Shown here in pieces: positions 1-5,101 of a stretch of 5,101 nt of DNA. The translations under genes and the position numbers were made by a program. The notes under the pieces were generated by a model, which was not told the origin of the DNA, did no database searches, and was given only the letters and a program-made list of their open reading frames with translations. Location of the stretch: the NCBI GenBank assembly GCA_903912275.1, contig CAIWGR010000088.1, positions 1-5,101 on the forward strand, written 5' to 3'. The DNA is from an uncultured delta proteobacterium. GTDB lineage: Bacteria; Myxococcota_A; Bradymonadia; REDH01. Each line of letters begins with the position of its first letter. Position 1 is the stretch's first letter.

Positions 1-1
1 G

Positions 2-46
2 GCCTTTCGCGTCGAGCAGATTCAGCTGCGCGCCCCACTTCTTTGA
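2..46 (+). CDS. Possible C-terminal tail of an upstream gene (partial)
   Basis: Reading from base 2 gives 14 sense codons, AFRVEQIQLRAPLL, and then TGA at 44-46. The codons mostly end in G or C and the peptide looks like an ordinary protein end, so this may be the 3' end of a gene lying mostly outside the window. If so, about 32 bases separate its stop from the ATG of the deacetylase-like gene, and the two could share a transcript. The other two plus frames are also open at the window edge: one is continuous with the deacetylase frame and one stops at 64-66. The choice of frame is therefore weak, and no family can be assigned from so few residues. Confidence 0.3.
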   Translation, partial: AFRVEQIQLRAPLL

Positions 47-69
47 CCGCTGCCCCGTGCAGGCTTAGC

Positions 70-73
70 GGAG
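70..73 (+). promoter_or_regulatory. Shine-Dalgarno GGAG for the deacetylase-like gene
   Basis: GGAG sits five bases before the ATG at 79. It supports that ATG over the in-frame TTG at 43, which would add 12 residues in front of an otherwise standard signal peptide. Confidence 0.6.
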
Positions 74-78
74 ACGGC

Positions 79-1056
79 ATGGGTGGTTGGTTGCAGGCGG
101 CGCGGGTGTTGGCGGGGGCTGTGGTGCTCCTCGTTGCGTCGCGCGCTGCGGCTGAGCCGGCGGTGCGGCAACGGGTGACGGGCTTTGAGGTGGTCCAGAT
201 GGACTGCCTCGAGGTCGCGACTGGCCGTGTGGTGCATGCGACGCGGGCGATGCGGCTCGATGGGGCTGCGCGGTTTCTCGTGACCGACGTGGAGGCGGTA
301 ACCAGCCGTCTCGTCGCCCCCGAGGCGCTCGATTGCCAAGACCCGGAGGCAGAGCGTCGGTTTGAGCGTTCGCGCTTCGGGCGGGCGCTCTTTGGGGCCA
401 CCGCGGCTCCCTATCCGACCCGCAACGATGGCGTGCGGCGGGCAGAGTTGCCCGTGCAGGGGCTCTTCCTGACAGCCGACCTCTGCCCCGCGCCTGGGTC
501 AAAGTTCGCAGGCCGGCTCTTCGATGCAATCGCAGACCTCTCCGCGGAGCAGGGCGGGCCGGTTCCGATGGGGGTGGCCATCACGGGCGGATGGCTCCGC
601 AACCATGCCGCTCGGTTCGCGGAGCTCGTTGCGCTCCAGCAGGCCGGACAGGTGGCGGTGACCTGGGTCAACCACTCCGACGCGCATCCCTTTGTGGTGG
701 GACGCCCCGACAGCGAGAACTTTCTCCTGACGCCAGGCCTCACCCCGTCGCGTGAGATCGAGGCCGTCGAGGTCGCGCTGCTCGAACGGGGACAGGTGCC
801 CTCTCCCTTCTTCCGCTTTCCGGGGCTTGTCTCCGACCAGCGCTGGGTGGACCTCCTCCTCGCCTACTCCCTCATTCCGCTCGGCAGCGACGCCTGGATT
901 GCCTATGGGCAGGAGCCGACCGCCGGCAGCGTGATTCTGGTGCATGGCAACGGCAACGAGCCGCAGGGTGTGACGTCGTTGCTCCGCCAGCTCCCGCGTC
1001 TGCAGGCGCTCGGTCCCTTCTTGCCGCTCGCGCAGCTCTTTGGAGGTCCGCTTTGA
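79..1056 (+). CDS. Exported divergent NodB-type polysaccharide deacetylase family protein
   Basis: The product is 325 residues with a start chosen at ATG 79, because a GGAG precedes it and a Sec signal peptide begins there. That peptide is hydrophobic and ends at Ala-Ala-Ala before Glu26, so the protein probably acts in the envelope or outside the cell. Residues about 26-120 form a region I do not recognise. The rest resembles the NodB/carbohydrate esterase 4 fold, which removes acetyl groups from glycans. Motif 1 is replaced by TADLCP (about 132-137), motif 2 is NHSDAHP (198-204, His199 and His203), motif 3 is RFPG (246-249), and a late VHGNGNE (from 288, His289) matches the usual LxxH motif. 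Canonical motif 1 is TFDDG, whose two Asp serve as catalytic base and metal ligand; here only one Asp (134) remains. Activity on a glycan is therefore inferred and could be altered or lost. The stop overlaps the start of the GNAT gene. Confidence 0.82.
   Translation: MGGWLQAARVLAGAVVLLVASRAAAEPAVRQRVTGFEVVQMDCLEVATGRVVHATRAMRLDGAARFLVTDVEAVTSRLVAPEALDCQDPEAERRFERSRFGRALFGATAAPYPTRNDGVRRAELPVQGLFLTADLCPAPGSKFAGRLFDAIADLSAEQGGPVPMGVAITGGWLRNHAARFAELVALQQAGQVAVTWVNHSDAHPFVVGRPDSENFLLTPGLTPSREIEAVEVALLERGQVPSPFFRFPGLVSDQRWVDLLLAYSLIPLGSDAWIAYGQEPTAGSVILVHGNGNEPQGVTSLLRQLPRLQALGPFLPLAQLFGGPL
1042..1046 (+). promoter_or_regulatory. Strong Shine-Dalgarno GGAGG deciding a TTG start
   Basis: GGAGG lies inside the end of the deacetylase-like gene, six bases before TTG 1053. 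It makes the TTG the likely start of the GNAT gene. The ATG at 1060 is out of frame. Confidence 0.8.
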
Positions 1057-1538
1057 ACGATGCACTGGTGATACGGCCCGCGGTGGAGGGCGATGTGGAG
1101 GCGATGGCGGCCTGGACGGCCCGGGTGCCGCTCTTTGCCGAGCATGGCATCACGGCTGCTGGGGTGGAGCGGCAGCTGCGGATGGCGCTGACCGATGCCG
1201 GCGCCTCGCTGCTGGTGGCGGAGCGGGGTGGGGTGCCGGTGGGGTTTGCCCACTTCCTGCGGCAGGGCGGCTTTGGACGGAGCGGCTACCTCAAACTCCT
1301 GAGCGTGGATGGCGCGGTGCGCTCGCAGGGGGTGGGCAGGGCGCTGATGGCCGCGCTTGAGGAAGCCTACGGCCGACCGAACGGGCTCTTCCTGCTCTGC
1401 ACCCACACCAACCTGGGCGCGCGTCGCTTCTATGAGGGGCTCGGCTACGCGCAGGTGGGCGAGGTGCCGGACTACCTCACGCCCGGGCTGCGCGAGGTCA
1501 TCTACTTCAAGCCTGCGCCGCGTGGCGCAGCGCCCTAG
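1053..1538 (+). CDS. GNAT family N-acetyltransferase
   Basis: This is a 161-residue single-domain GNAT protein of normal family length, expected to be cytosolic and to move acetyl from acetyl-CoA to an amine. The N-terminal strand ALVIRPAVEGDVEAM (4-18) is the usual opening. The acetyl-CoA pyrophosphate loop is RSQGVGRALM (90-99), matching the Q/RxxGxG/A signature after the strand KLLSVDG. The later segment HTNLGARRFYEGLGY (118-132) is the typical motif B with Asn120 and the ARRFYE helix. The start is TTG 1053, supported by GGAGG six bases upstream and by a TTGA overlap with the preceding stop, which implies translational coupling. The acceptor substrate cannot be told. Pairing with an exported deacetylase-like protein does not prove a shared pathway. 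The stop codon overlaps the stop of the opposing sterol reductase gene. Confidence 0.94.
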   Translation: MNDALVIRPAVEGDVEAMAAWTARVPLFAEHGITAAGVERQLRMALTDAGASLLVAERGGVPVGFAHFLRQGGFGRSGYLKLLSVDGAVRSQGVGRALMAALEEAYGRPNGLFLLCTHTNLGARRFYEGLGYAQVGEVPDYLTPGLREVIYFKPAPRGAAP

Positions 1539-2611
1539 TAGAGGCCGGGGATGATGCGGCGCGGGACCCGGTCGGTGTAGGTCTTCCAGAGCGGGCCATA
1601 CTTCTCGGCACAGCGGCGATCGTCGTCGGCCTGGCGGGGGAAGAGGAGCGCCACGTAGTAGAGCGGGTAGAGCCAGGGGAGCAGCTCGCCGGGGCGGCCG
1701 AGCGAGAGCGCCAGGCCCGTCGCCATGAGGATTTCGCCGAGGTAGTTGATGTGACGCGAGAGGCCCCAGAAGCCGCTGACGAGCAGGGTGCGCTGGCCGT
1801 CTGTGACGGTCTCGGGGGTGAGCAGGCCGAAGGCTTTGCGGGTGGGGTCGGTCTTAAAGTAGAACTTCTGGAGGTTGGCGCCGCGCGACAGGAACCAGCC
1901 CAGGAAGAAGACCAGCCCGTAGACGACCAGCAGCGCCGTGGGGGTGCCGGGCGAGGGCTTCTCGGCTTGTGACCAGAGCCCGATGCCGTAAAAGTAGGGG
2001 TAGAAGGTGATGCAGCCCCAGCCGAGCTTGTAGCCGACCCGCTCGGCGAAGAAGTCGTAGGTGTAGAGGTGGACCTCTTCGAAGTAGAGGTATTCGCTGG
2101 TGAAGAAGAGGAAGAGGCCCACATAGAGCCAGGCGCCCCAGTTGATGGCGTCGGGGAAGGCCATCGCCTGGTGGGCGGCAAAGGAGATGACGTTGAGCGC
2201 AAGCAGCACGGCGCCGACCAGGTAGAGGACCATCTTGGCGTCCATGCGGCCATCCTGCCACTGCGGGTTGAACCGGCGGCCGAGGTAGAGGTCGGCGAGG
2301 AGCGACTTCCCAGTGGAGGGGGCCGTGAAGACGATGGCGGCGGTGAAGATGAGGCCGAGCGTGCAGGCGCCGGCGAGCCCCTCCCAGCGGTGGGTCCAGA
2401 AGAAGTCCCAGGGGAGCAGGCCGTAGTGGCAGAGCGCGGCGAAGAGGCCGAGCGTAACGAGGTGCACGCGGAGGCCGTTGAGGCGGTAGCGGAGTGGTTT
2501 GCCCGTGACCTCGTGCTTCACATAGCCGTCGACCCAGCGGGCCGGGATGATGAGGTGGAGCAGCAGGATGACTGCGTAGACAATCCAGGAGGAGAAGAAG
2601 CCGATGATCAT
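1535..2611 (-). CDS. ERG4/ERG24 family sterol reductase homolog (integral membrane)
   Basis: The product is 358 residues, highly hydrophobic, with about eight or more likely membrane segments. It carries the landmarks of the ERG4/ERG24 family, which uses NADPH to reduce sterol double bonds (C-14, C-7 or C-24(28)). These are YRLNGL (42-47), LYLGRRFNPQ (109-118), the acidic/aromatic stretch from Glu173 to TYDFFAERVGYKLGWGC (184-200), GANLQKF (244-250), SGFWGLSRHINYLGE (279-293), and a C-terminal CAEKYGPLWKTYTDRVP (334-350) ending RRIIPGLY. It is shorter than eukaryotic Erg24 (over 400 residues), mainly at the N-terminus, as is plausible for bacterial members. The start at ATG 2611 overlaps the SDR stop as ATGA and has only a weak AGG before it, so translation probably depends on coupling. 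Which bond is reduced, and whether the substrate is a sterol at all, cannot be read from the sequence. Confidence 0.93.
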   Translation of the reverse strand: MIIGFFSSWIVYAVILLLHLIIPARWVDGYVKHEVTGKPLRYRLNGLRVHLVTLGLFAALCHYGLLPWDFFWTHRWEGLAGACTLGLIFTAAIVFTAPSTGKSLLADLYLGRRFNPQWQDGRMDAKMVLYLVGAVLLALNVISFAAHQAMAFPDAINWGAWLYVGLFLFFTSEYLYFEEVHLYTYDFFAERVGYKLGWGCITFYPYFYGIGLWSQAEKPSPGTPTALLVVYGLVFFLGWFLSRGANLQKFYFKTDPTRKAFGLLTPETVTDGQRTLLVSGFWGLSRHINYLGEILMATGLALSLGRPGELLPWLYPLYYVALLFPRQADDDRRCAEKYGPLWKTYTDRVPRRIIPGLY

Positions 2612-3390
2612 TGGAGACCTGCTATCGAATTGCGCATGATGCGGACGACGAGGCTGCGGGGTAGGAGCCGTCGGAGGATAAAAGAGGCGAGCTTGTTGAA
2701 GGTGCCGGGGACGACCAGCGGGCCCTTGCCGAGCGCGCGCAGGGTCTCTTCGGCGACGGCGTCGGGGTCCATGGTGCCGGGCGCCTCTTTGGCGAGGGTG
2801 GCGGCGTAGCCGGGGGTGCGAATGGCGCCGGCTGCGCTGGCGAGGACATGGACGCCGTGCTCTTCCATCTCGCCCCAGAGCGCCTCTGCGAGCGTGGTGT
2901 TGAAGGCCTTGCTGGCGGAGTAGGCGGCGAGGAAGGGGGAGCCCTGGAAGCCCGAGAGGGAGGACATGAGGACGAGGGCGCCACGCTTGCGCTCGACCAT
3001 CTGTGGGAGCAGCGCGTGGGAGAAGAGGAGGGGGCCCTGGACGTTGACGGCCGCGACCTTGAGGGGCTCCGAGACGGGGCGGCTCAGGAAGGGGGCCATG
3101 TAGGAGTAGGCGGCGTTGAAGACGGCGACGCCGAGCTCGCGGCCTTCGAGTTCGGCGAGGAGGAGCGGGACGAAGGCGGGGTCGCCGAGGTCGAGCGCGA
3201 GGGTGCGGACCTCGACGCCGGACTTGCGGAGCCGGTCGGCCTCGGCGGCGAGGACCTCTGCACGGCGGGCGATGAGGATGAGGTTGTGTCCGCGCCTGGC
3301 CAGTGCCTGCGCGAAGGCGGCGCCGAGTCCTTCTGAGGCGCCGGCGACGACGGCCCAGCTTCCATAGGTTTCGACAGAGGACTTGCTCAT
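2608..3390 (-). CDS. Short-chain dehydrogenase/reductase (classical SDR)
   Basis: This is a 260-residue classical SDR, a normal length. The Rossmann cofactor motif is GASEGLG (17-23), with Arg42-Arg43 after the second strand (LILIARRAEVL) suggesting NADP(H). Next come a D-L pair (67-68), the NAA motif (92-94, usually NNAG), structural Asn116, the SSLSG strand with catalytic Ser144, and YSASK with Tyr157 and Lys161. The catalytic set Asn-Ser-Tyr-Lys is complete. The usual Pro-Gly after strand six is Ala-Gly (187-188). The basic, hydrophobic end (about 229-252) could contact membranes. The sequence resembles the broad 17-beta-hydroxysteroid dehydrogenase-like SDR group, but substrate assignment is inference. 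It is the first gene of a two-gene unit and its stop overlaps the ATG of the sterol reductase. No good Shine-Dalgarno is visible before its ATG, and no alternative start exists nearby. Confidence 0.94.
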   Translation of the reverse strand: MSKSSVETYGSWAVVAGASEGLGAAFAQALARRGHNLILIARRAEVLAAEADRLRKSGVEVRTLALDLGDPAFVPLLLAELEGRELGVAVFNAAYSYMAPFLSRPVSEPLKVAAVNVQGPLLFSHALLPQMVERKRGALVLMSSLSGFQGSPFLAAYSASKAFNTTLAEALWGEMEEHGVHVLASAAGAIRTPGYAATLAKEAPGTMDPDAVAEETLRALGKGPLVVPGTFNKLASFILRRLLPRSLVVRIMRNSIAGLQ

Positions 3391-3434
3391 GGAGATGCCG
3401 AGATGTGCGAGGTCGCACCAGTGCGCCAGAGAGG

Positions 3435-3463
3435 CGACTAGGCTGCCGCTGCTGCGGTTGCAA
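3435..3463 (-). promoter_or_regulatory. Weak candidate promoter for the SDR/sterol reductase pair
   Basis: On the minus strand TTGCAA (3463-3458) is followed after exactly 17 bases by TAGTCG (3440-3435), about 45 bases before the SDR start. The -35 is a fair sigma-70-like match and the -10 is poor. In such GC-rich DNA this can arise by chance, so it is only a candidate. Confidence 0.2.
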
Positions 3464-3528
3464 GGGCGCTGGAGGTTGGGGGCGCGCGGTCAGGGTTGTG
3501 GCGCTACCGGTCGCGTCGCGGCGAAACA

Positions 3529-3540
3529 CGACCACGGTCG
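3529..3540. repeat. Short inverted repeat (possible operator half-sites)
   Basis: CGACC and GGTCG flank a 2-base centre, giving a 12-base dyad between the divergent genes. It could be a regulator site or chance in GC-rich DNA. Confidence 0.25.
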
Positions 3541-3577
3541 AGGCGCATCGGCAACTTAGGACGAAGCGGCCAACTGC

Positions 3578-3589
3578 GTTCGCGCGAAC
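3578..3589. repeat. Perfect 12-base palindrome GTTCGCGCGAAC
   Basis: The sequence equals its own reverse complement across all 12 bases and abuts a second inverted repeat. Its place between two divergent genes makes an operator possible, but no cognate regulator is identified. Confidence 0.35.
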
Positions 3590-3603
3590 CGCGATCTTTC
3601 GCG
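3590..3603. repeat. Short inverted repeat CGCGA-TCTT-TCGCG
   Basis: A 5-base stem with a 4-base loop directly follows the 12-base palindrome. There is no T tract, so it is not a typical terminator; it may be part of a compound operator or a chance match. Confidence 0.25.
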
Positions 3604-3697
3604 TGCGTCAAAATGGGCATGGAGCGGGTGTGCGAAACTGGATTCTCTTGTTGCGTGAGTGGCTTGGGTGATGACGCGGCGCGATGCAGGCGGTTCC

Positions 3698-3726
3698 TTG
3701 TCTCTCCGAACGAAGTGTCTTAGGCT
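3698..3726 (+). promoter_or_regulatory. Weak candidate promoter for the lipoprotein gene
   Basis: TTGTCT (3698-3703) is separated by 17 bases from TAGGCT (3721-3726). Both hexamers match sigma-70 consensus only partly, but spacing is ideal and transcription would begin about 20-25 bases before the ATG at 3756, leaving room for the AAAGGT ribosome site. Confidence 0.25.
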
Positions 3727-3743
3727 TTCTTCGGACTCCGCCC

Positions 3744-3749
3744 AAAGGT
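3744..3749 (+). promoter_or_regulatory. Shine-Dalgarno AAAGGT for the lipoprotein gene
   Basis: AAAGGT lies six bases before ATG 3756 and supports that start over the in-frame ATG at 3684, which would place 24 unlikely residues before the signal peptide. Confidence 0.6.
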
Positions 3750-3755
3750 CGAACG

Positions 3756-4628
3756 ATGCACCGCCGACTCCTTCTTGTTTCTGCGCTCCTTCTCGCAGCC
3801 TGTGCCCGCGAGGTAGGCGACACTCCTCCCTGTGCTGCCGGCACGATTCGGTCGGGGCTCGATTGTCTGCCTGACCCGAATGACACGGGTGCCGCCGACA
3901 CGACGGCCGATGGCGGCGACGATACCGCGACGGCCGACACGGAGCCTGCGGACACGGCAGCCGACACGGAGCCAGCCGACACAACTGCAGACACGGAGCC
4001 AGCCGACACGGCGGCCGACACGGACCCTGCGGATACCGCCCTGGACACCGAGCCGACCGACACAACAGCCGACACGGCGGTCGATACCGAGCCGGTAGAC
4101 ACGACGGTTGATACGGGCGTTGCGACCCGCCCGACCACGCTGCCGTTCGCCGTGGATAGTTTCTGGGTGCCGAGCGGCTTCATGGGCGACGGCGAGACGC
4201 CGGGCGGCATCGCGGTGACCGAGGATGCCTGCAACGGGGCGCGGGCCGGCGAGGGGCAGGGCGCCTGTCGGCAGTTCACCTGGCGGCCTGGCCGCGTGGG
4301 CTGGGCGGGTGTCTTCTGGCAGTACCCGGAGGCCAACTGGGGCACGCTGCCCGGTCTGGCGATTCCGGCGGGCGCGACCGAGGTGACGCTGTGGGCCTGG
4401 GGCGCCGCGGGCGGCGAAGAGGTAAAGTTCCTTGCGGGCATTGGCGGCGCGGTGGCGGATGGCTTTGCTGCGGAGTCTGCGGTCTTCACCCTCACCACGA
4501 CGCCGACGCAGTACCGGGTGGCGCTGCCGACGGCGACGCTGCCGAGCGAGCTGGTGGGTGCCTTTGGTTGGGTGAGCGGCGACACGGGCGGTGCGAGCTT
4601 CTTTGTGGACGACATCCAATGGCGGTGA
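3756..4628 (+). CDS. Lipoprotein with Asp-Thr-Glu-Pro repeat stalk and C-terminal beta-sandwich-like domain
   Basis: The product is 290 residues. It starts MHRRLLLVSALLLAAC, with two Arg, a hydrophobic core and a lipobox LAAC, so Cys16 should be lipidated and the protein anchored at the cell surface or periplasm. A short Cys-containing segment CAAGTIRSGLDCLP (26-39) resembles the CxxGT...C knots common in myxobacterial lipoproteins. Residues about 44-121 are an acidic low-complexity stalk built on a 9-residue repeat, DTEPADT followed by two small residues. Residues about 131-290 form a globular domain rich in Trp, Gly and beta-strand patterns, including WGTLPGLAIPAG (195-206) and a final FFVDDIQW (282-289). 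Such an ending is typical of galactose-binding or carbohydrate-binding beta-sandwich domains, so glycan or surface binding is likely but not shown. The ATG at 3756 is chosen for its AAAGGT and the signal peptide. A ROK regulator begins four bases after its stop. Confidence 0.9.
   Translation: MHRRLLLVSALLLAACAREVGDTPPCAAGTIRSGLDCLPDPNDTGAADTTADGGDDTATADTEPADTAADTEPADTTADTEPADTAADTDPADTALDTEPTDTTADTAVDTEPVDTTVDTGVATRPTTLPFAVDSFWVPSGFMGDGETPGGIAVTEDACNGARAGEGQGACRQFTWRPGRVGWAGVFWQYPEANWGTLPGLAIPAGATEVTLWAWGAAGGEEVKFLAGIGGAVADGFAAESAVFTLTTTPTQYRVALPTATLPSELVGAFGWVSGDTGGASFFVDDIQWR
3936..4109 (+). repeat. 27-base coding tandem repeats (six units)
   Basis: Six degenerate units encode DTEPA followed by DTAA or variants (DTTA, DTAL, DTTV). 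The order is DTEPA-DTAA, DTEPA-DTTA, DTEPA-DTAA, DTDPA-DTAL, DTEPT-DTTA-DTAV, DTEPV-DTTV, so unit five has an extra 12-base half. The first three units are the most similar in DNA and the later ones drift, which suggests recent duplication at the 5' side. All changes are in frame. The block forms the stalk of the lipoprotein. Confidence 0.9.
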
Positions 4629-4632
4629 CGCG

Positions 4633-5101
4633 GTGACACTACGGCGGCGCGATAAGGTCGACATCGTCGGGATGCGGGCGAGCAACGAGGCGATGCTCCT
4701 GCGGCGGATCTGGCAGGCGGAGCTCGTTTCGCGTGCGGAGCTGGCGCGTGAGACGGGGCTGAGCGCCTCGACGGTGTCGTCGATTGTGGGCCGGTTTGCA
4801 GAGGATGGGCTGGTGCGGCTGCAGGAGGCGGGGCCTTCGCGCGGTGGCCGGCCGCCGGTGATGGTGGCCTTCGCGGACGACGCCTACTGCATTGTTGGCG
4901 TGGAGATGGGTGCGACCCATGTGACGGTTGCGGTGACCGACCTGCGGGGCCGGATTCTGGCGGAGGAGTATACGCCGTTTGCCACGCGTGAGCAGCCCGA
5001 GGAGACGCTGTCGTTGCTGGTGCGTTCGGTGCGGAGCTGCCGCTCGCGTGCGGGCGCTCCGGGCCTGCGCTGCCTGGGCGTGGGTCTTGCGGTGCCGAGC
5101 C
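4633..5101 (+). CDS. ROK family transcriptional regulator, N-terminal part (truncated by window end)
   Basis: The frame is open to the last base, giving about 156 residues of a protein that is usually near 400. An N-terminal winged helix-turn-helix is clear: SNEAMLLRRIW (17-27), then SRAELARETGLSASTVSSIV (33-52) and the wing SRGGRPP (69-75), the signature of NagC/XylR-type ROK repressors. The sugar-kinase-like domain begins with GVEMGATHVTVAVTDLRGRI (89-108), followed by GVGLAVPS at the window end. In this family the domain senses a sugar or sugar phosphate and releases DNA. Glu91 replaces the usual Asp of GVDxG. GTG 4633 is chosen as start because it gives the normal spacing to the HTH, but its ribosome site is weak and ATG 4672 is an alternative. 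It lies four bases after the lipoprotein stop, so co-transcription is likely. Its targets are unknown. Confidence 0.92.
   Translation, partial: MTLRRRDKVDIVGMRASNEAMLLRRIWQAELVSRAELARETGLSASTVSSIVGRFAEDGLVRLQEAGPSRGGRPPVMVAFADDAYCIVGVEMGATHVTVAVTDLRGRILAEEYTPFATREQPEETLSLLVRSVRSCRSRAGAPGLRCLGVGLAVPS

Larger units (their letters stand above)
3391..3755. other. Divergent intergenic region, no gene seen
   Basis: About 365 bases separate the SDR start (minus strand) from the lipoprotein start (plus strand). Open frames here are Arg/Ser-rich shadows without recognisable protein features. The stretch around 3595-3720 looks less GC-rich than the flanking genes, as expected of a regulatory region. 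It contains three short inverted repeats (3529-3540, 3578-3589, 3590-3603) and weak promoter-like hexamers towards each gene. No tRNA, riboswitch or U-tract terminator could be identified by eye. Confidence 0.7.

Noticed and set aside
43..78. TTG 43 as start of the deacetylase-like gene
   Set aside because: It adds 12 polar residues before a standard signal peptide and overlaps a possible upstream stop; ATG 79 has GGAG five bases away.
1535..3535. A 666-residue minus-strand open frame that looks like a fusion ahead of the sterol reductase
   Set aside because: The part before the ATG at 2611 is Arg/Pro-rich antiparallel-frame noise overlapping the real SDR gene in another frame. The ATGA overlap and the family N-terminus fix the true start at 2611.
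3590..3603. Rho-independent terminator
   Set aside because: The stem is only five base pairs and no T tract follows on either strand.
3303..3723. Plus-strand open frames in the divergent intergenic region
   Set aside because: They are Arg-rich with no family features and overlap the SDR gene antisense or the lipoprotein promoter area. High GC content alone explains them.
3684..3755. ATG 3684 as start of the lipoprotein gene
   Set aside because: It would put 24 residues before the lipoprotein signal and lies upstream of the candidate promoter; ATG 3756 has AAAGGT at good spacing.
3936..4109. CRISPR-like direct repeats
   Set aside because: Repeats are contiguous, in frame and degenerate, with no unique spacers; they encode a protein stalk.
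3608..4639. A 343-residue minus-strand open frame opposite the lipoprotein
   Set aside because: Its Val/Ser/Ala repeats are just the antisense of the DTEPADT block. It has no start context or family motif, while the plus-strand protein has a lipobox and ribosome site.
1..5101. Defence, phage, transposon or biosynthetic island
   Set aside because: No transposase, integrase, terminal inverted repeats, toxin-antitoxin pair or defence domain is visible. The genes look like ordinary chromosomal ones with uniform base composition.

Overview
The window is high-GC DNA, estimated by eye at about two thirds G+C, densely packed with bacterial genes. The best guess for the source is Myxococcota or a related former deltaproteobacterial group. 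The pointers are a lipoprotein with a long Asp-Thr-Glu-Pro tandem-repeat stalk, a bacterial ERG4/ERG24-type sterol reductase homolog, and the codon bias. This is inference from gene style; no rRNA or other taxonomic marker is present.

Layout from left to right. (1) Positions 1-46 may hold the last 14 codons of an upstream plus-strand gene. (2) 79-1056 (+) encodes an exported protein with a divergent NodB-type polysaccharide deacetylase domain. (3) 1053-1538 (+) encodes a GNAT N-acetyltransferase that starts at a TTG overlapping the previous stop (TTGA), so these two genes look translationally coupled. (4) On the minus strand, an SDR oxidoreductase (3390-2608) is followed by an ERG4/ERG24 membrane sterol reductase homolog (2611-1535), joined by an ATGA stop/start overlap. 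The second gene ends tail-to-tail against the GNAT gene: one CTAG tetranucleotide supplies the TAG stop on both strands. (5) A divergent intergenic region of about 365 bases (3391-3755) contains three short inverted repeats and weak promoter-like hexamers, but no convincing gene. (6) 3756-4628 (+) encodes a lipoprotein with a lipobox, an acidic stalk of 9-residue repeats, and a C-terminal beta-sandwich-like domain. (7) Four bases later, a ROK-family repressor begins (4633 onward, +) and runs off the window end.

The most coherent functional unit is the SDR plus sterol reductase pair. Both families act on steroid or isoprenoid substrates using NAD(P)H, and the tight coupling suggests consecutive reductions of one lipid substrate, though the substrate cannot be read from the sequence. 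The deacetylase/GNAT pair and the lipoprotein/ROK pair are plausible transcription units whose biological link is unclear. I found no mobile element, CRISPR array, RNA gene or defence system, and no unmistakably new system.
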